From an uncultured Bacillaceae bacterium (GTDB lineage: Bacteria > Bacillota > Bacilli > Bacillales > Alkalibacillaceae), in the NCBI GenBank assembly GCA_937958375.1, contig CALGNY010000035.1, positions 1 to 6,984 on the forward strand: a stretch of 6,984 nucleotides of DNA, read 5' to 3'. The first letter of the stretch is position 1. Every line of letters begins with the position of its first letter. Below the pieces are notes generated by a model. The model made no database searches. It had not been told where the DNA came from and saw only the letters and a program-made list of their open reading frames with translations. Made by a program: the position numbers and the translations under genes. Positions 1 to 6,900 of this stretch are shown piece after piece.

Positions 1-1927
1 CTAGGCGGATGACATATTGACCCCGTCTGAGATTTACTTGGTTTACATACTTAACAGGACCGGTCAGTAAGATTTTCTTCTTCTCAGCTACTGATAGTGA
101 ATAGGTTGCATCTAGCCCGGAAATGGCCCATTTGTCTGATGGCCTTGAGTTAGATACTACCAACATTGCAGTATTTACGACTTCACCGCTAATCGTTTCA
201 AATCCCCCTGAACCAAGTTTTGCAACAACATTCCAAGTCAGGTTTGATAGCAAGCGCTTTCTAAAATTAAAATAGCGCGGGAGGAATAACCAGGTTTGAA
301 GACTTACTACAGCCAATGAACCATTTTTGTCCAAGAACCGTAAACACCTATCCACAAACATTGTCGCAAGATCTTGCTTTGCTTCGCTGTGATAATCGTC
401 TGCAAAAGCCTTTAATTTCTCACTTTGGTTACCACGCCCTAGATATGGAACATTTGTGATAATAAGTGTGTAGTCGTTAACCAACATTTCTGCAGCTTTA
501 GCTATACCTTTAGCAGCTACTCCTATCTCCCATTGCTCGTCACTGGTAACAACCTCCTTGCTCTTGAAAACGCTACTGAGCAACGTCGAAAGCTCGGCAA
601 ACAATGTAGCATTTCCATCAGGGAGCGCACGACGCGGATCGATTAGTGAACCAAGTTCCGGAGCTTGTTCAAAAAGGTCATACAACTGCTCCATACCATA
701 TCTCAAGCTACTATCCTCACCGGCAAGCTTTAGCCATTCATTTTTGGACACCCCGATGGACAGACCCGAACAGGCAATGTTGAGAGGTGGAAGATCAATG
801 ACACGACCCACCATCTTCCATGCAGTAAGTGCCAAATTAAACGCTGCAATCTGCGTACAACGAGCGTCTAACTCCAGCCCAAAGAGATTCTCGGCAAGTA
901 CAGCCCGGATAGCCTCTTCCAACGATAATTCCTCTTCAGTCATGCGCAATCGAACCAGCAAATGGAATGCAGCAACGAGAAAGTGCCCGCTACCACAGCA
1001 AGGGTCAAGCACTTTAAGGTCCTTCGCTTGGCGCGGCCAACCGTCGAACGTTCCTGCAGCCGGTCGCCAAGGACCTTTTGCTCCGTTGTCATCCTTCTCA
1101 TTAACTGGTTCCCGAACAAATCGAAGGTAGTCGAAGCTATAGCCATTGATCGCTACCGCTTCACGAAGTTCCTGCTCGTTTTGCGCGGACTGTTTAAGTT
1201 CCGGCCGATTGGCAAGAATCTTACCGGCGTGCCAAGCGCCGATCGTGTTATGTAGGAGGAAGAGTACCATGTAGTGTTCGGTAAACAATTGCGTAACTGC
1301 AGGAAGCGTTCGATCCGTTATCTTCTCTCCGCTATTGTTGACACGTTCCTTCTCAGCCGACTGCCAGAATTGATAGGTCCACCCAAGAGAATCTTCAGCA
1401 GTAAAAACATCGGAAGGAAGCTCGGCCAGTAATCGCTCCAGTGTCTGCCGCGTCTCCGGCGGCAAGGTGACTTCCAAAACCGGATCATCCATTAGAAAAA
1501 TCTGGGGGAGCATCCGCTGAGCGAAACGGCTGGCCATCATCCACGGATCTTCCCTCTGTTCACGAGCCAACTCCTCACATTCGGACATTGTGATGGCTAC
1601 ACCGGAATTTGGCTCGATAAGCAAATTGTTCTCAGCAAGGAAGCGAGCGAAAAGCATGCGATGCCAGTGCTGATAAGCGCATTCGCGAACAAGGAGGTCG
1701 ATCTCCTGGGTACCATCCTTGGGATTACGCTTGTCGCCGAGCTGTCTTCCGTGCGCACGAAGCCGATTACGCAGTCTGCGTTGTTCGGGTGTCATCGGAC
1801 TATATGGCTCGTAGTGATGAACCGCAAGAGCCTGGAGAGCGGAGCGAGCACCTGTCTCGGCGGCCTCCCGGGCGGCCACCACCACCCGGGCAAGCTGGTT
1901 ACGTAATTCGCTTGAAAGTACTGACAT
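1..1927 (-). CDS. pglX: PglX, BREX adenine-specific DNA methyltransferase (N-terminal 642 codons, runs off left edge)
   Basis: Reading the minus strand from ATG 1927-1925 gives 642 codons with no stop to the left edge, so the C-terminus is missing; the family is usually about 1,100-1,300 residues. PglX methylates adenine N6 at a short host motif, marking self DNA in BREX. Visible: an Arg/Ala-rich N-terminus beginning MSVLSSELRNQL; a conserved stretch around residues 183-225 (WTYQFWQ, then AVTQLFTEHYMVLFLLHNTIGAW); SAM-binding motif I LDPCCGSGHFLV at about 307-318; a motif II-like NLFGLELD at about 347-354; and catalytic motif IV as TNVPY at 491-495, where NPPY is usual. A conserved LTWNVVAKLG stretch follows near residue 563. 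The start is fixed by GGAGGG 8 nt upstream and lies 14 nt after brxC. GC falls from about 58% at the 5' end to about 41% near the left edge. A related type IIG or Eco57I-like enzyme is possible, but the operon favours PglX. Confidence 0.93.
   Translation of the reverse strand, partial: MSVLSSELRNQLARVVVAAREAAETGARSALQALAVHHYEPYSPMTPEQRRLRNRLRAHGRQLGDKRNPKDGTQEIDLLVRECAYQHWHRMLFARFLAENNLLIEPNSGVAITMSECEELAREQREDPWMMASRFAQRMLPQIFLMDDPVLEVTLPPETRQTLERLLAELPSDVFTAEDSLGWTYQFWQSAEKERVNNSGEKITDRTLPAVTQLFTEHYMVLFLLHNTIGAWHAGKILANRPELKQSAQNEQELREAVAINGYSFDYLRFVREPVNEKDDNGAKGPWRPAAGTFDGWPRQAKDLKVLDPCCGSGHFLVAAFHLLVRLRMTEEELSLEEAIRAVLAENLFGLELDARCTQIAAFNLALTAWKMVGRVIDLPPLNIACSGLSIGVSKNEWLKLAGEDSSLRYGMEQLYDLFEQAPELGSLIDPRRALPDGNATLFAELSTLLSSVFKSKEVVTSDEQWEIGVAAKGIAKAAEMLVNDYTLIITNVPYLGRGNQSEKLKAFADDYHSEAKQDLATMFVDRCLRFLDKNGSLAVVSLQTWLFLPRYFNFRKRLLSNLTWNVVAKLGSGGFETISGEVVNTAMLVVSNSRPSDKWAISGLDATYSLSVAEKKKILLTGPVKYVNQVNLRRGQYVIRL
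1867..1890 (-). repeat. Strong potential mRNA hairpin early in pglX coding sequence
   Basis: On the minus-strand transcript a 9-nt arm CCCGGGTGG is followed by the loop TGGTGG and the arm CCGCCCGGG. It pairs over 9 bp, including one G.U pair. It lies about 38-61 nt after the first base of the pglX start codon, within codons for an Ala/Val/Arg-rich segment. Both arms contain CCCGGG. It may be a by-product of GC-rich codons; a role in slowing translation of the methyltransferase is only an inference. Confidence 0.45.
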
Positions 1928-1935
1928 TGGGTTTT

Positions 1936-1941
1936 CCCTCC
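1936..1941 (-). promoter_or_regulatory. Ribosome binding site of pglX
   Basis: GGAGGG on the minus strand, 8 nt before the ATG at 1927. It abuts the TAA stop of brxC (1944-1942), so terminating ribosomes lie on top of it. It settles the pglX start, which is useful because the gene is cut by the window edge. Confidence 0.8.
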
Positions 1942-4900
1942 TTAACCGATGATGATCGGACCCTGTCTAATGGCTTCAAGAAGCTTACTTTCGTGCTCGG
2001 CTAGCCAAGCTTTGACATCATCTTCCGTTTCAAGTGTAGCAGGTCGGAGTGAGATGCGTCTGGCTTTTGGTTTTAGCCTGCGTGTAGCTTCTTCAAGAGC
2101 TCGGGCAACCCGCTCAGGAACTGCCGCCACGGTATCTATACGCGCGGCAATCGGTTGTTTGTCGAGTGCTTGCAAAAGGTCTTCATCACTTTTTATTGAC
2201 GGTTTGACCGGTGACCGTAATCCGACTTGGGCAAATATATCTTTCCATGTATTATCGTCAAGGGCATTCCAAGAAGGATCGTTCTGAAGTATGTGCATTC
2301 CTTCTTCCCATGCTTTTTGGAATGCATCATATTGTTTAGTCACGGCGTCACGGAGGGCAGCTGCGACCTTTGCCCGTATGGGTGGGACATGATCCGTCTC
2401 CTCTAAAAGGGATCGTTTTAATCGAATGGCCTCCACTTCGGGTTTTACCTCTGCAGCAACCGGAAGTGTTTCGGCATGGTCGAGCAGACGCTCCAGTAAC
2501 CTCCATCCTGGCAACCGTTTTTCTGCGCGCTGCTTTAATTCAGCCCACTCGGAAATCCACTTTTCCATTTCGTTTTTGATTTGAAGGATTGCTCCTAGTT
2601 GCTCCGTCCCGGCAAGACGCTTCAACTCCTGAATCTTCGTGGTATCCGGTCGAGCCGGCAAAGGGGGATCGCCTCCCGCATCTCTTGCGAGTTCCAAAAG
2701 CTTGTCCAAGAACTGGTTCGCTTTCAATTCTTCCTCACCTGATTTTGCTAACACCCCGGCTTTTTGGTACAGACCACGCAGTGCAATCTTGTCCGCAGTT
2801 CCCAGACGGATCTTCTCAGGGCGAAACTCGGCACTGGAAATACGGTTCTGATCGAGCTGGCCCGGAAGCACAATCTTTCCGTTCAGCGTAGCACGAAGGA
2901 CACCAGTACGGTGTAATGCCACTAAAGCCGCATCAATAGCATCTTGAGGCCAACCGTAAGGAGCTCCCTTTAAAATCTTCCGTACGTCACCACCCTTGGC
3001 ACCATTACTTATAACGTTTAACACTTCCTTGGCTACAGGATGGTCTTCTATTGAATCACTCCAACCCACTATATTAAAGGGTTGGTCAGATCCCTCACGT
3101 GCCCGTTTCAACGCAATATCCCAAGACCGATGATCCCCTTCGCCGAAACGTGGGAACAGGCGAGCCAAGGAAGCTTTGGCGGCAGTTTCGATCTTGGATT
3201 TCAATGAATCACCATATACCTCATTACCACCGCTTTGAAATACTTTTGCGGAAGCAATCACCTCATGGATCAGATCATCACGAGCCGATTGAGCCATCTG
3301 GAGTCGACTAGACATACTTTCACGGGCCTCTTTACCCTCCGGAGTGCTGGGATTACCCTTAGAGTCCAGCACTTGTCTAGCAGCCTCGGTTTCAATAATC
3401 CGGGTTCGGAGGTCATCGGCAGCCGAACGAGGTATGAAGATATGGATAACGGGATCGTCTTGGCCACGACGACGGGCCTCATTCTCCACATCCTTTTGGC
3501 TTGTCGACCAGCCATCCCGCATCCATACGACGATCTGATCACTGGTAACTGGAGGTTCGTCTTCGCGGGCATGTAACACCATGGTTCGGCGAAGTTTAGA
3601 TTCCCCATGAACCAAGCGAATTTCTCCCACGATTTTCTGAACTTCACTTGCCAAAAGCTGATCTCGCTTCGATGCAATCTCCGGTTCCTTTTGCCGCAAA
3701 GCAGCAACCCTTTCCCGGAAAGCACGATCCCACTCCGCACCTTCAGTCGTTTGAATTCTGTATTCATCACCAACTTTCATGAGAAAGCCGTCACTGACAA
3801 GAGATTCCAGAAGTGTTTCAACGTTTTTACGTAACGGGCCAGAATCAGCGTCCAAATCTTCCACCAACAAATCAGCAAGTATTTTTGCTGTTGCCCGCAC
3901 ACCCACATCGGCACCCGCTTCGCGTGGAAGCTTGTTGATAAGAAAGACGAGTCCACAAAGCCGTTTCTTCAGTCGGCCGTCGTTGCTGCCATCATCAAGC
4001 TCTTTAATTCTTGTGAAAACATCGTTTAATAGAACCCCTGTATTCACGAGGTCAGGGGCAATGGCCTCAAACAGTGTATCAGCGGGTATCACCATTCCAA
4101 GATGGGATTCAGCAATATCTTTCAACGCATCATTCAAAATCCGGAGTTGTGACCGCAATTGACTGTGGGTGCCGGCAGCATCTACCGCCCGAAAACACTC
4201 CTCCCAGAACCGGCGCCGTGAGGGGAGCAAAGGATAATCCTCAACGATAATTTGACGATCCTCTGTTCGTTCCGCCAAGCGGGTTCCCTGCAAATGCTTC
4301 GAAATTTCGCCGGCATTTCTTTCAAGCACGTTACGAATATGATCAACTGCACTTGGTTTTTTACGAAGCAAGACTTTGCGGGTAACAGCTTCAATATCCG
4401 TGTCCGCCAGTTGAACATGAATATGAAAACGATCACGAAGCCTTTGAAGCAATGGCGTTGACGATAAAGCAGACTGCCCGGATGCGACGAGCATGACACG
4501 GCTGTCCATCTGTGTTTGAATAGCCTCGGCAATCTCGGTAAATGTCACCGCACGGTCCGTAGAGTCACCGATGTACTGCTGAACTTCGTCGAGTATAAGA
4601 ACGGTCAGTGGAAGCTCTCCATCGGATGAAAGCGCTTTGCGGGCCGCCTCAATAAACTCGGCGGTAGAAATATCTGTTGTAGGATTTGGAAACTGCGCCC
4701 GGAGAACTTGGCGTGCTTGGCGCTCGTCAGTGGCAAAATTGGGATCGCAGGCCAAAACAGCCTGTGCAATCAAAGGGCTAACATACATATTGTTGAGTTC
4801 CTTGAACCAATCTTTACCCGCAGCTTCAACGGCAGTACGCACTTGCTCAAGGTATCCTTGGTCCCGCAGCCAAAAACAGAATTGCGCCTGTGGGTATTGA

Positions 4901-5391
4901 TCGGGAAATCCGCATGCACGAAGAATAATCGAAAGAACCGTAAGCCTCACATGATCTCCACTGCCGGACGGCAACGTCCCGGCTGCGGCAACTGGTGGCT
5001 TTCCAATTCGAGCAGCATGCGTATCCAGCTCACGTAATAAGGCCCTGATATCATCCGAAAGCTCCGGAACGAGAGAACGGGCAGTGGATCCGTCTTCAAA
5101 AGGAGTATCGACCCATAAATGCCCCAGCATTTTCAGGAGATGGGATTTACCGCTACCAAAAAATCCGCTGACCCAAGCTGCATGCTGCCGTGGTTGATTC
5201 AGTCGGGTCAAATAGCTTTGCAGGATTCGCTCGATTGCATCTCCGTATTGACCCTCACATACAAAGGTTTCGAGCTCTGCACGAAGCTCACGGATTGCAC
5301 GGTCATCCCGAGTACCAGTAATGCGCGCCTGACCCTCGTTTGCAAGGGAACTCGTACGCGGATCGCGATCCAACGTCTCAAAAATCTTCAT
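1942..5391 (-). CDS. brxC: BrxC/PglY-family P-loop ATPase of BREX
   Basis: This 1,149-residue protein is about the normal size for BrxC, the large ATPase essential for BREX defence. The N-terminal AAA-like domain has Walker A GFFGSGKS at residues 76-83, Walker B VLILDE at 264-269, a sensor-like stretch LVASGQSAL at about 301-309, and an Arg-rich segment LLQRLRDRF just after it that could supply an arginine finger. The remaining roughly 800 residues are charged and mostly helical, with no signal peptide or membrane segment, so it is cytoplasmic. An ATG at 5442 is in frame but would overlap brxB by 55 nt. ATG 5391 is preferred because it begins the family-like MKIFETLDRDPR, forms an ATGA overlap with the brxB stop and has a GGAGGTG ribosome site. 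The N-terminus before Walker A lacks the type 1 BrxC pattern I remember, suggesting another subtype. The biochemical role of BrxC is not settled. Confidence 0.93.
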   Translation of the reverse strand: MKIFETLDRDPRTSSLANEGQARITGTRDDRAIRELRAELETFVCEGQYGDAIERILQSYLTRLNQPRQHAAWVSGFFGSGKSHLLKMLGHLWVDTPFEDGSTARSLVPELSDDIRALLRELDTHAARIGKPPVAAAGTLPSGSGDHVRLTVLSIILRACGFPDQYPQAQFCFWLRDQGYLEQVRTAVEAAGKDWFKELNNMYVSPLIAQAVLACDPNFATDERQARQVLRAQFPNPTTDISTAEFIEAARKALSSDGELPLTVLILDEVQQYIGDSTDRAVTFTEIAEAIQTQMDSRVMLVASGQSALSSTPLLQRLRDRFHIHVQLADTDIEAVTRKVLLRKKPSAVDHIRNVLERNAGEISKHLQGTRLAERTEDRQIIVEDYPLLPSRRRFWEECFRAVDAAGTHSQLRSQLRILNDALKDIAESHLGMVIPADTLFEAIAPDLVNTGVLLNDVFTRIKELDDGSNDGRLKKRLCGLVFLINKLPREAGADVGVRATAKILADLLVEDLDADSGPLRKNVETLLESLVSDGFLMKVGDEYRIQTTEGAEWDRAFRERVAALRQKEPEIASKRDQLLASEVQKIVGEIRLVHGESKLRRTMVLHAREDEPPVTSDQIVVWMRDGWSTSQKDVENEARRRGQDDPVIHIFIPRSAADDLRTRIIETEAARQVLDSKGNPSTPEGKEARESMSSRLQMAQSARDDLIHEVIASAKVFQSGGNEVYGDSLKSKIETAAKASLARLFPRFGEGDHRSWDIALKRAREGSDQPFNIVGWSDSIEDHPVAKEVLNVISNGAKGGDVRKILKGAPYGWPQDAIDAALVALHRTGVLRATLNGKIVLPGQLDQNRISSAEFRPEKIRLGTADKIALRGLYQKAGVLAKSGEEELKANQFLDKLLELARDAGGDPPLPARPDTTKIQELKRLAGTEQLGAILQIKNEMEKWISEWAELKQRAEKRLPGWRLLERLLDHAETLPVAAEVKPEVEAIRLKRSLLEETDHVPPIRAKVAAALRDAVTKQYDAFQKAWEEGMHILQNDPSWNALDDNTWKDIFAQVGLRSPVKPSIKSDEDLLQALDKQPIAARIDTVAAVPERVARALEEATRRLKPKARRISLRPATLETEDDVKAWLAEHESKLLEAIRQGPIIIG

Positions 5392-5945
5392 AACGCACCT
5401 CCGGAACCATTTAGCGTGATGCTGTGAGCAAGGTAGTTCCAACCATCACGGGCATCAAGAAGGCGGTAGTTGTTACCATCCTTTGTCCCAGGAAAGAATA
5501 CGACAAGCCTGCCTTTGATGTCAGGTTCTACAATTCGCACGAGATCGGACAACCGCATAAATCCATAAAGACTTGCAACCCCCGTCACGGCCACCACCGT
5601 GTTCTCATCACTGGACCGGAGCAGATTCCGGAGAGAATCAGCCACATACTCGGTAAACTCACTCTCCAACTTTAATGTCAGATCACTAGGGTATTCAAAA
5701 TATTCCTCCCGATACTCGTCTGCTGCCATCCATTCCGCAAAGCACCGTGTACAGTCGAATTCTACCCACCCATGGCCTGTATCCCGAGTTCTCTGCTCAA
5801 ATTCGCCTTTTCTGGCACGGAAGGCTCTCTCAAGTTCCTTATCGTAAACCACTATCACCACACGTTGGGCGCCCGCAATCGTCCGTTGCCACGGCACACC
5901 TATATGTCGCTCGTACAGTGATGCGAGATCCTCAATCTTACCCAC
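5388..5945 (-). CDS. brxB: BrxB (DUF1788 family) BREX protein
   Basis: This is a 185-residue soluble protein, close to the usual 180-200 of DUF1788/BrxB. The family hallmark is the C-terminal part: a hydrophobic strand GRLVVFFPG at about 145-153 followed by NNYRLLDARDGWNYLA at about 158-173. An earlier strand RVVIVVYDKELER lies near 28-40. BrxB is a core BREX component of unknown biochemical activity, needed with BrxC and PglX for defence and, in some systems, for methylation. Translation starts at GTG 5945, 2 nt after the brxA stop, with GGGGGTG (5960-5954) 8 nt upstream. It ends in an ATGA overlap with brxC. The sequence fits a family member starting MGKIEDLA, so the GTG start is credible. 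Cys65 and Cys68 form a CxxC, but no partner pair is visible, so a metal site is not supported. Confidence 0.9.
   Translation of the reverse strand: MGKIEDLASLYERHIGVPWQRTIAGAQRVVIVVYDKELERAFRARKGEFEQRTRDTGHGWVEFDCTRCFAEWMAADEYREEYFEYPSDLTLKLESEFTEYVADSLRNLLRSSDENTVVAVTGVASLYGFMRLSDLVRIVEPDIKGRLVVFFPGTKDGNNYRLLDARDGWNYLAHSITLNGSGGAL
5396..5402 (-). promoter_or_regulatory. Ribosome binding site of brxC
   Basis: GGAGGTG on the minus strand lies inside the last codons of brxB, with 6 nt between the GGAGG core and ATG 5391. It decides between that start and the longer alternative at 5442. With the ATGA stop-start overlap it indicates translational coupling of brxB and brxC. Confidence 0.8.
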
Positions 5946-5947
5946 CG

Positions 5948-6748
5948 TCAGCGCACCCCCGCCACTGGATCCACGATAGTGGGATCAATTTCTACAACAC
6001 CGCCTCCGATTCGGGCATGTAGAAGCCGCTGTTGCTTAGCCCTGAGAACGGTATCAAGCAGCATTTCAGGTGTTCGATCAAAAACACTTGCCCAAGGTGT
6101 TAACAACAATTCTTCTCCCGAAAGGGAATAAAGGGATCCGATCCACAAGGCAAACGCAACGGCACCGGGCGTTGGTTCAACGAATTTCCTTATCTTCCTT
6201 ACCCGCCCTTCGAGATGTCCTGATTGGGTCCAAGAACTTCCAGCATTACGAGCGACCTTATCTAAGATCGATTCATTCAATCGATTCCCGGTGGATTGTT
6301 TAATTTCTTCCACAAAGGTTATTCGGACAAGCTCCTCACCCGCTTGGAGTGAGAGAATGGTTGAAGCTGTTACCCGTAAAAGGGGGTCACGTCCCAATGC
6401 GCATAATAGTGCCAAAAGCGGTCGCCCAGCCTCATCAATTTCCCAAAGACGACGGAGCACACGAAAGATGGGAATTTGAGGATCAAGACCATAAAGCTCA
6501 CCGAGGCGTTGATTAGTAAGCTTCCGGGTTGATACTGTTTGCTTTCCGAGAACATTGTCTTCGATGATGGCAGACGCGTAATCCTTACGAGTTGCTGACT
6601 TTGGTACCACAGCCAGCAAGTCGCTTAGTTCACGAAGCATGATAGTACGACTTGTGTGTGTCCCTTTGTCACCAAATCGCAGACCGGCTTGGATGGCTGT
6701 TTCACACGGCCTGATCCGCTTCCAAACGGAGGGGTTCACAGGATTCAT
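5948..6748 (-). CDS. brxA: Divergent BrxA-like protein (DUF1819-type), first gene of the BREX operon
   Basis: This 266-residue soluble protein sits in the brxA position directly before brxB. It lacks a textbook catalytic motif. Several stretches match the BrxA/DUF1819 layout as I know it: IIEDNVLGK at about 61-69, a DPLLR motif at about 121-125 after a small hydrophobic helix, and LDKVARNAGSSWTQSGHLEG at about 162-181, where BrxA has a winged-helix-like segment ending in GLLEGR. BrxA proteins are usually about 200 residues, so this one is longer, with extra sequence at both ends. Characterised BrxA homologues are helical DNA-binding proteins; a similar role here is inferred. ATG 6748 is the first in-frame start after a TGA at 6760-6758. 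The nearest ribosome site, GAAGGGA, is 13 nt away, unusually far. The name rests on synteny plus these partial matches. Confidence 0.7.
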   Translation of the reverse strand: MNPVNPSVWKRIRPCETAIQAGLRFGDKGTHTSRTIMLRELSDLLAVVPKSATRKDYASAIIEDNVLGKQTVSTRKLTNQRLGELYGLDPQIPIFRVLRRLWEIDEAGRPLLALLCALGRDPLLRVTASTILSLQAGEELVRITFVEEIKQSTGNRLNESILDKVARNAGSSWTQSGHLEGRVRKIRKFVEPTPGAVAFALWIGSLYSLSGEELLLTPWASVFDRTPEMLLDTVLRAKQQRLLHARIGGGVVEIDPTIVDPVAGVR

Positions 6749-6753
6749 ACCAT
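6745..6753 (-). other. Possible two-codon upstream reading frame overlapping the brxA start
   Basis: The minus strand reads ATG GTA TGA from 6753 to 6745. Its stop overlaps the brxA start as ATGA, and it lies 8 nt after the Shine-Dalgarno-like GAAGGGA (6768-6762), a better spacing than the 13 nt to brxA itself. It could be a start-stop leader that feeds ribosomes to brxA or limits its translation. It could also be chance, since three bases after an ATG create such frames often. Confidence 0.3.
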
Positions 6754-6768
6754 AAACTCATTCCCTTC

Positions 6769-6786
6769 GCCGGCAAGGTTGCCGGC
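6769..6786. repeat. Perfect 8-2-8 inverted repeat in the brxA leader
   Basis: GCCGGCAA-GG-TTGCCGGC is a perfect inverted repeat of two 8-bp arms. It lies between the predicted -10 box (6804-6799) and the brxA start, roughly 6-23 nt after the expected transcription start. In DNA it has the look of an operator for a dimeric repressor. In RNA it could fold into a hairpin of about 7 bp with a four-base loop. No T-run follows on either strand, so it is not an intrinsic terminator. Confidence 0.6.
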
Positions 6787-6798
6787 AGAATCAATTCC

Positions 6799-6826
6799 AT
6801 TATACTGCAAAGGCAATACACTGCAA
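6799..6826 (-). promoter_or_regulatory. Likely sigma70-type promoter of the BREX operon
   Basis: The minus strand carries a perfect TATAAT at 6804-6799. A weak -35 TTGCAG (6826-6821, three of six consensus bases) lies 16 bp upstream. The region is AT-rich and lies 46-51 nt before the brxA start, a normal place for a promoter. TTGCAG also occurs again directly before the -10 box (6810-6805), a 16-bp repeat spacing. No other promoter-like site was noticed between the later genes, which fits one operon. Confidence 0.6.
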
Positions 6827-6844
6827 TAGAAACGGAATAGAAAC
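6825..6844. repeat. Pair of 9-bp direct repeats beside the -35 region
   Basis: AATAGAAAC occurs at 6825-6833 and again at 6836-6844, an 11-bp period, or about one helical turn. The first copy overlaps the upstream edge of the predicted -35 box. Such spacing puts both copies on one face of the helix, as in binding sites for a tandemly bound regulator. The function is inferred from position only, and two short AT-rich copies could be chance. Confidence 0.4.
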
Positions 6845-6900
6845 AAAAAATGATTTGGTTGATTTGAGTTATAAAGAAATACCCCCTTAACCTAGCTAGA

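Noticed and set aside
558..1130. Plus-strand reading frame of 190 codons
   Set aside because: It lies wholly opposite the pglX methyltransferase core, which has recognisable motifs; the plus-strand product is Ser/Arg-rich with no family resemblance.
1..1927. Phase-variable tract in pglX
   Set aside because: Some pglX genes switch by homopolymer slippage, but no G/C run of eight or more or other long simple repeat was seen in the visible part.
3270..3773. Minus-strand frame of 167 codons inside brxC
   Set aside because: It is in another frame of the continuous 1,149-codon brxC gene, with low-complexity shadow composition and no credible ribosome site or domain.
5392..5442. Longer brxC start at ATG 5442
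   Set aside because: It would overlap brxB by 55 nt and add 17 residues unlike the family; ATG 5391 has a strong ribosome site and an ATGA junction.
5740..5751. CxxC zinc-binding site in BrxB
   Set aside because: Only one Cys pair (residues 65 and 68) is present and no second Cys/His pair is nearby.
6769..6786. Inverted repeat as an intrinsic terminator
   Set aside because: No T-run follows the stem on either strand and the loop would be very small.
6846..6875. Plus-strand promoter for the HTH gene
   Set aside because: TATAAA at 6870-6875 resembles a -10 box, but no -35-like hexamer lies at suitable spacing, so it is not listed as a separate feature.
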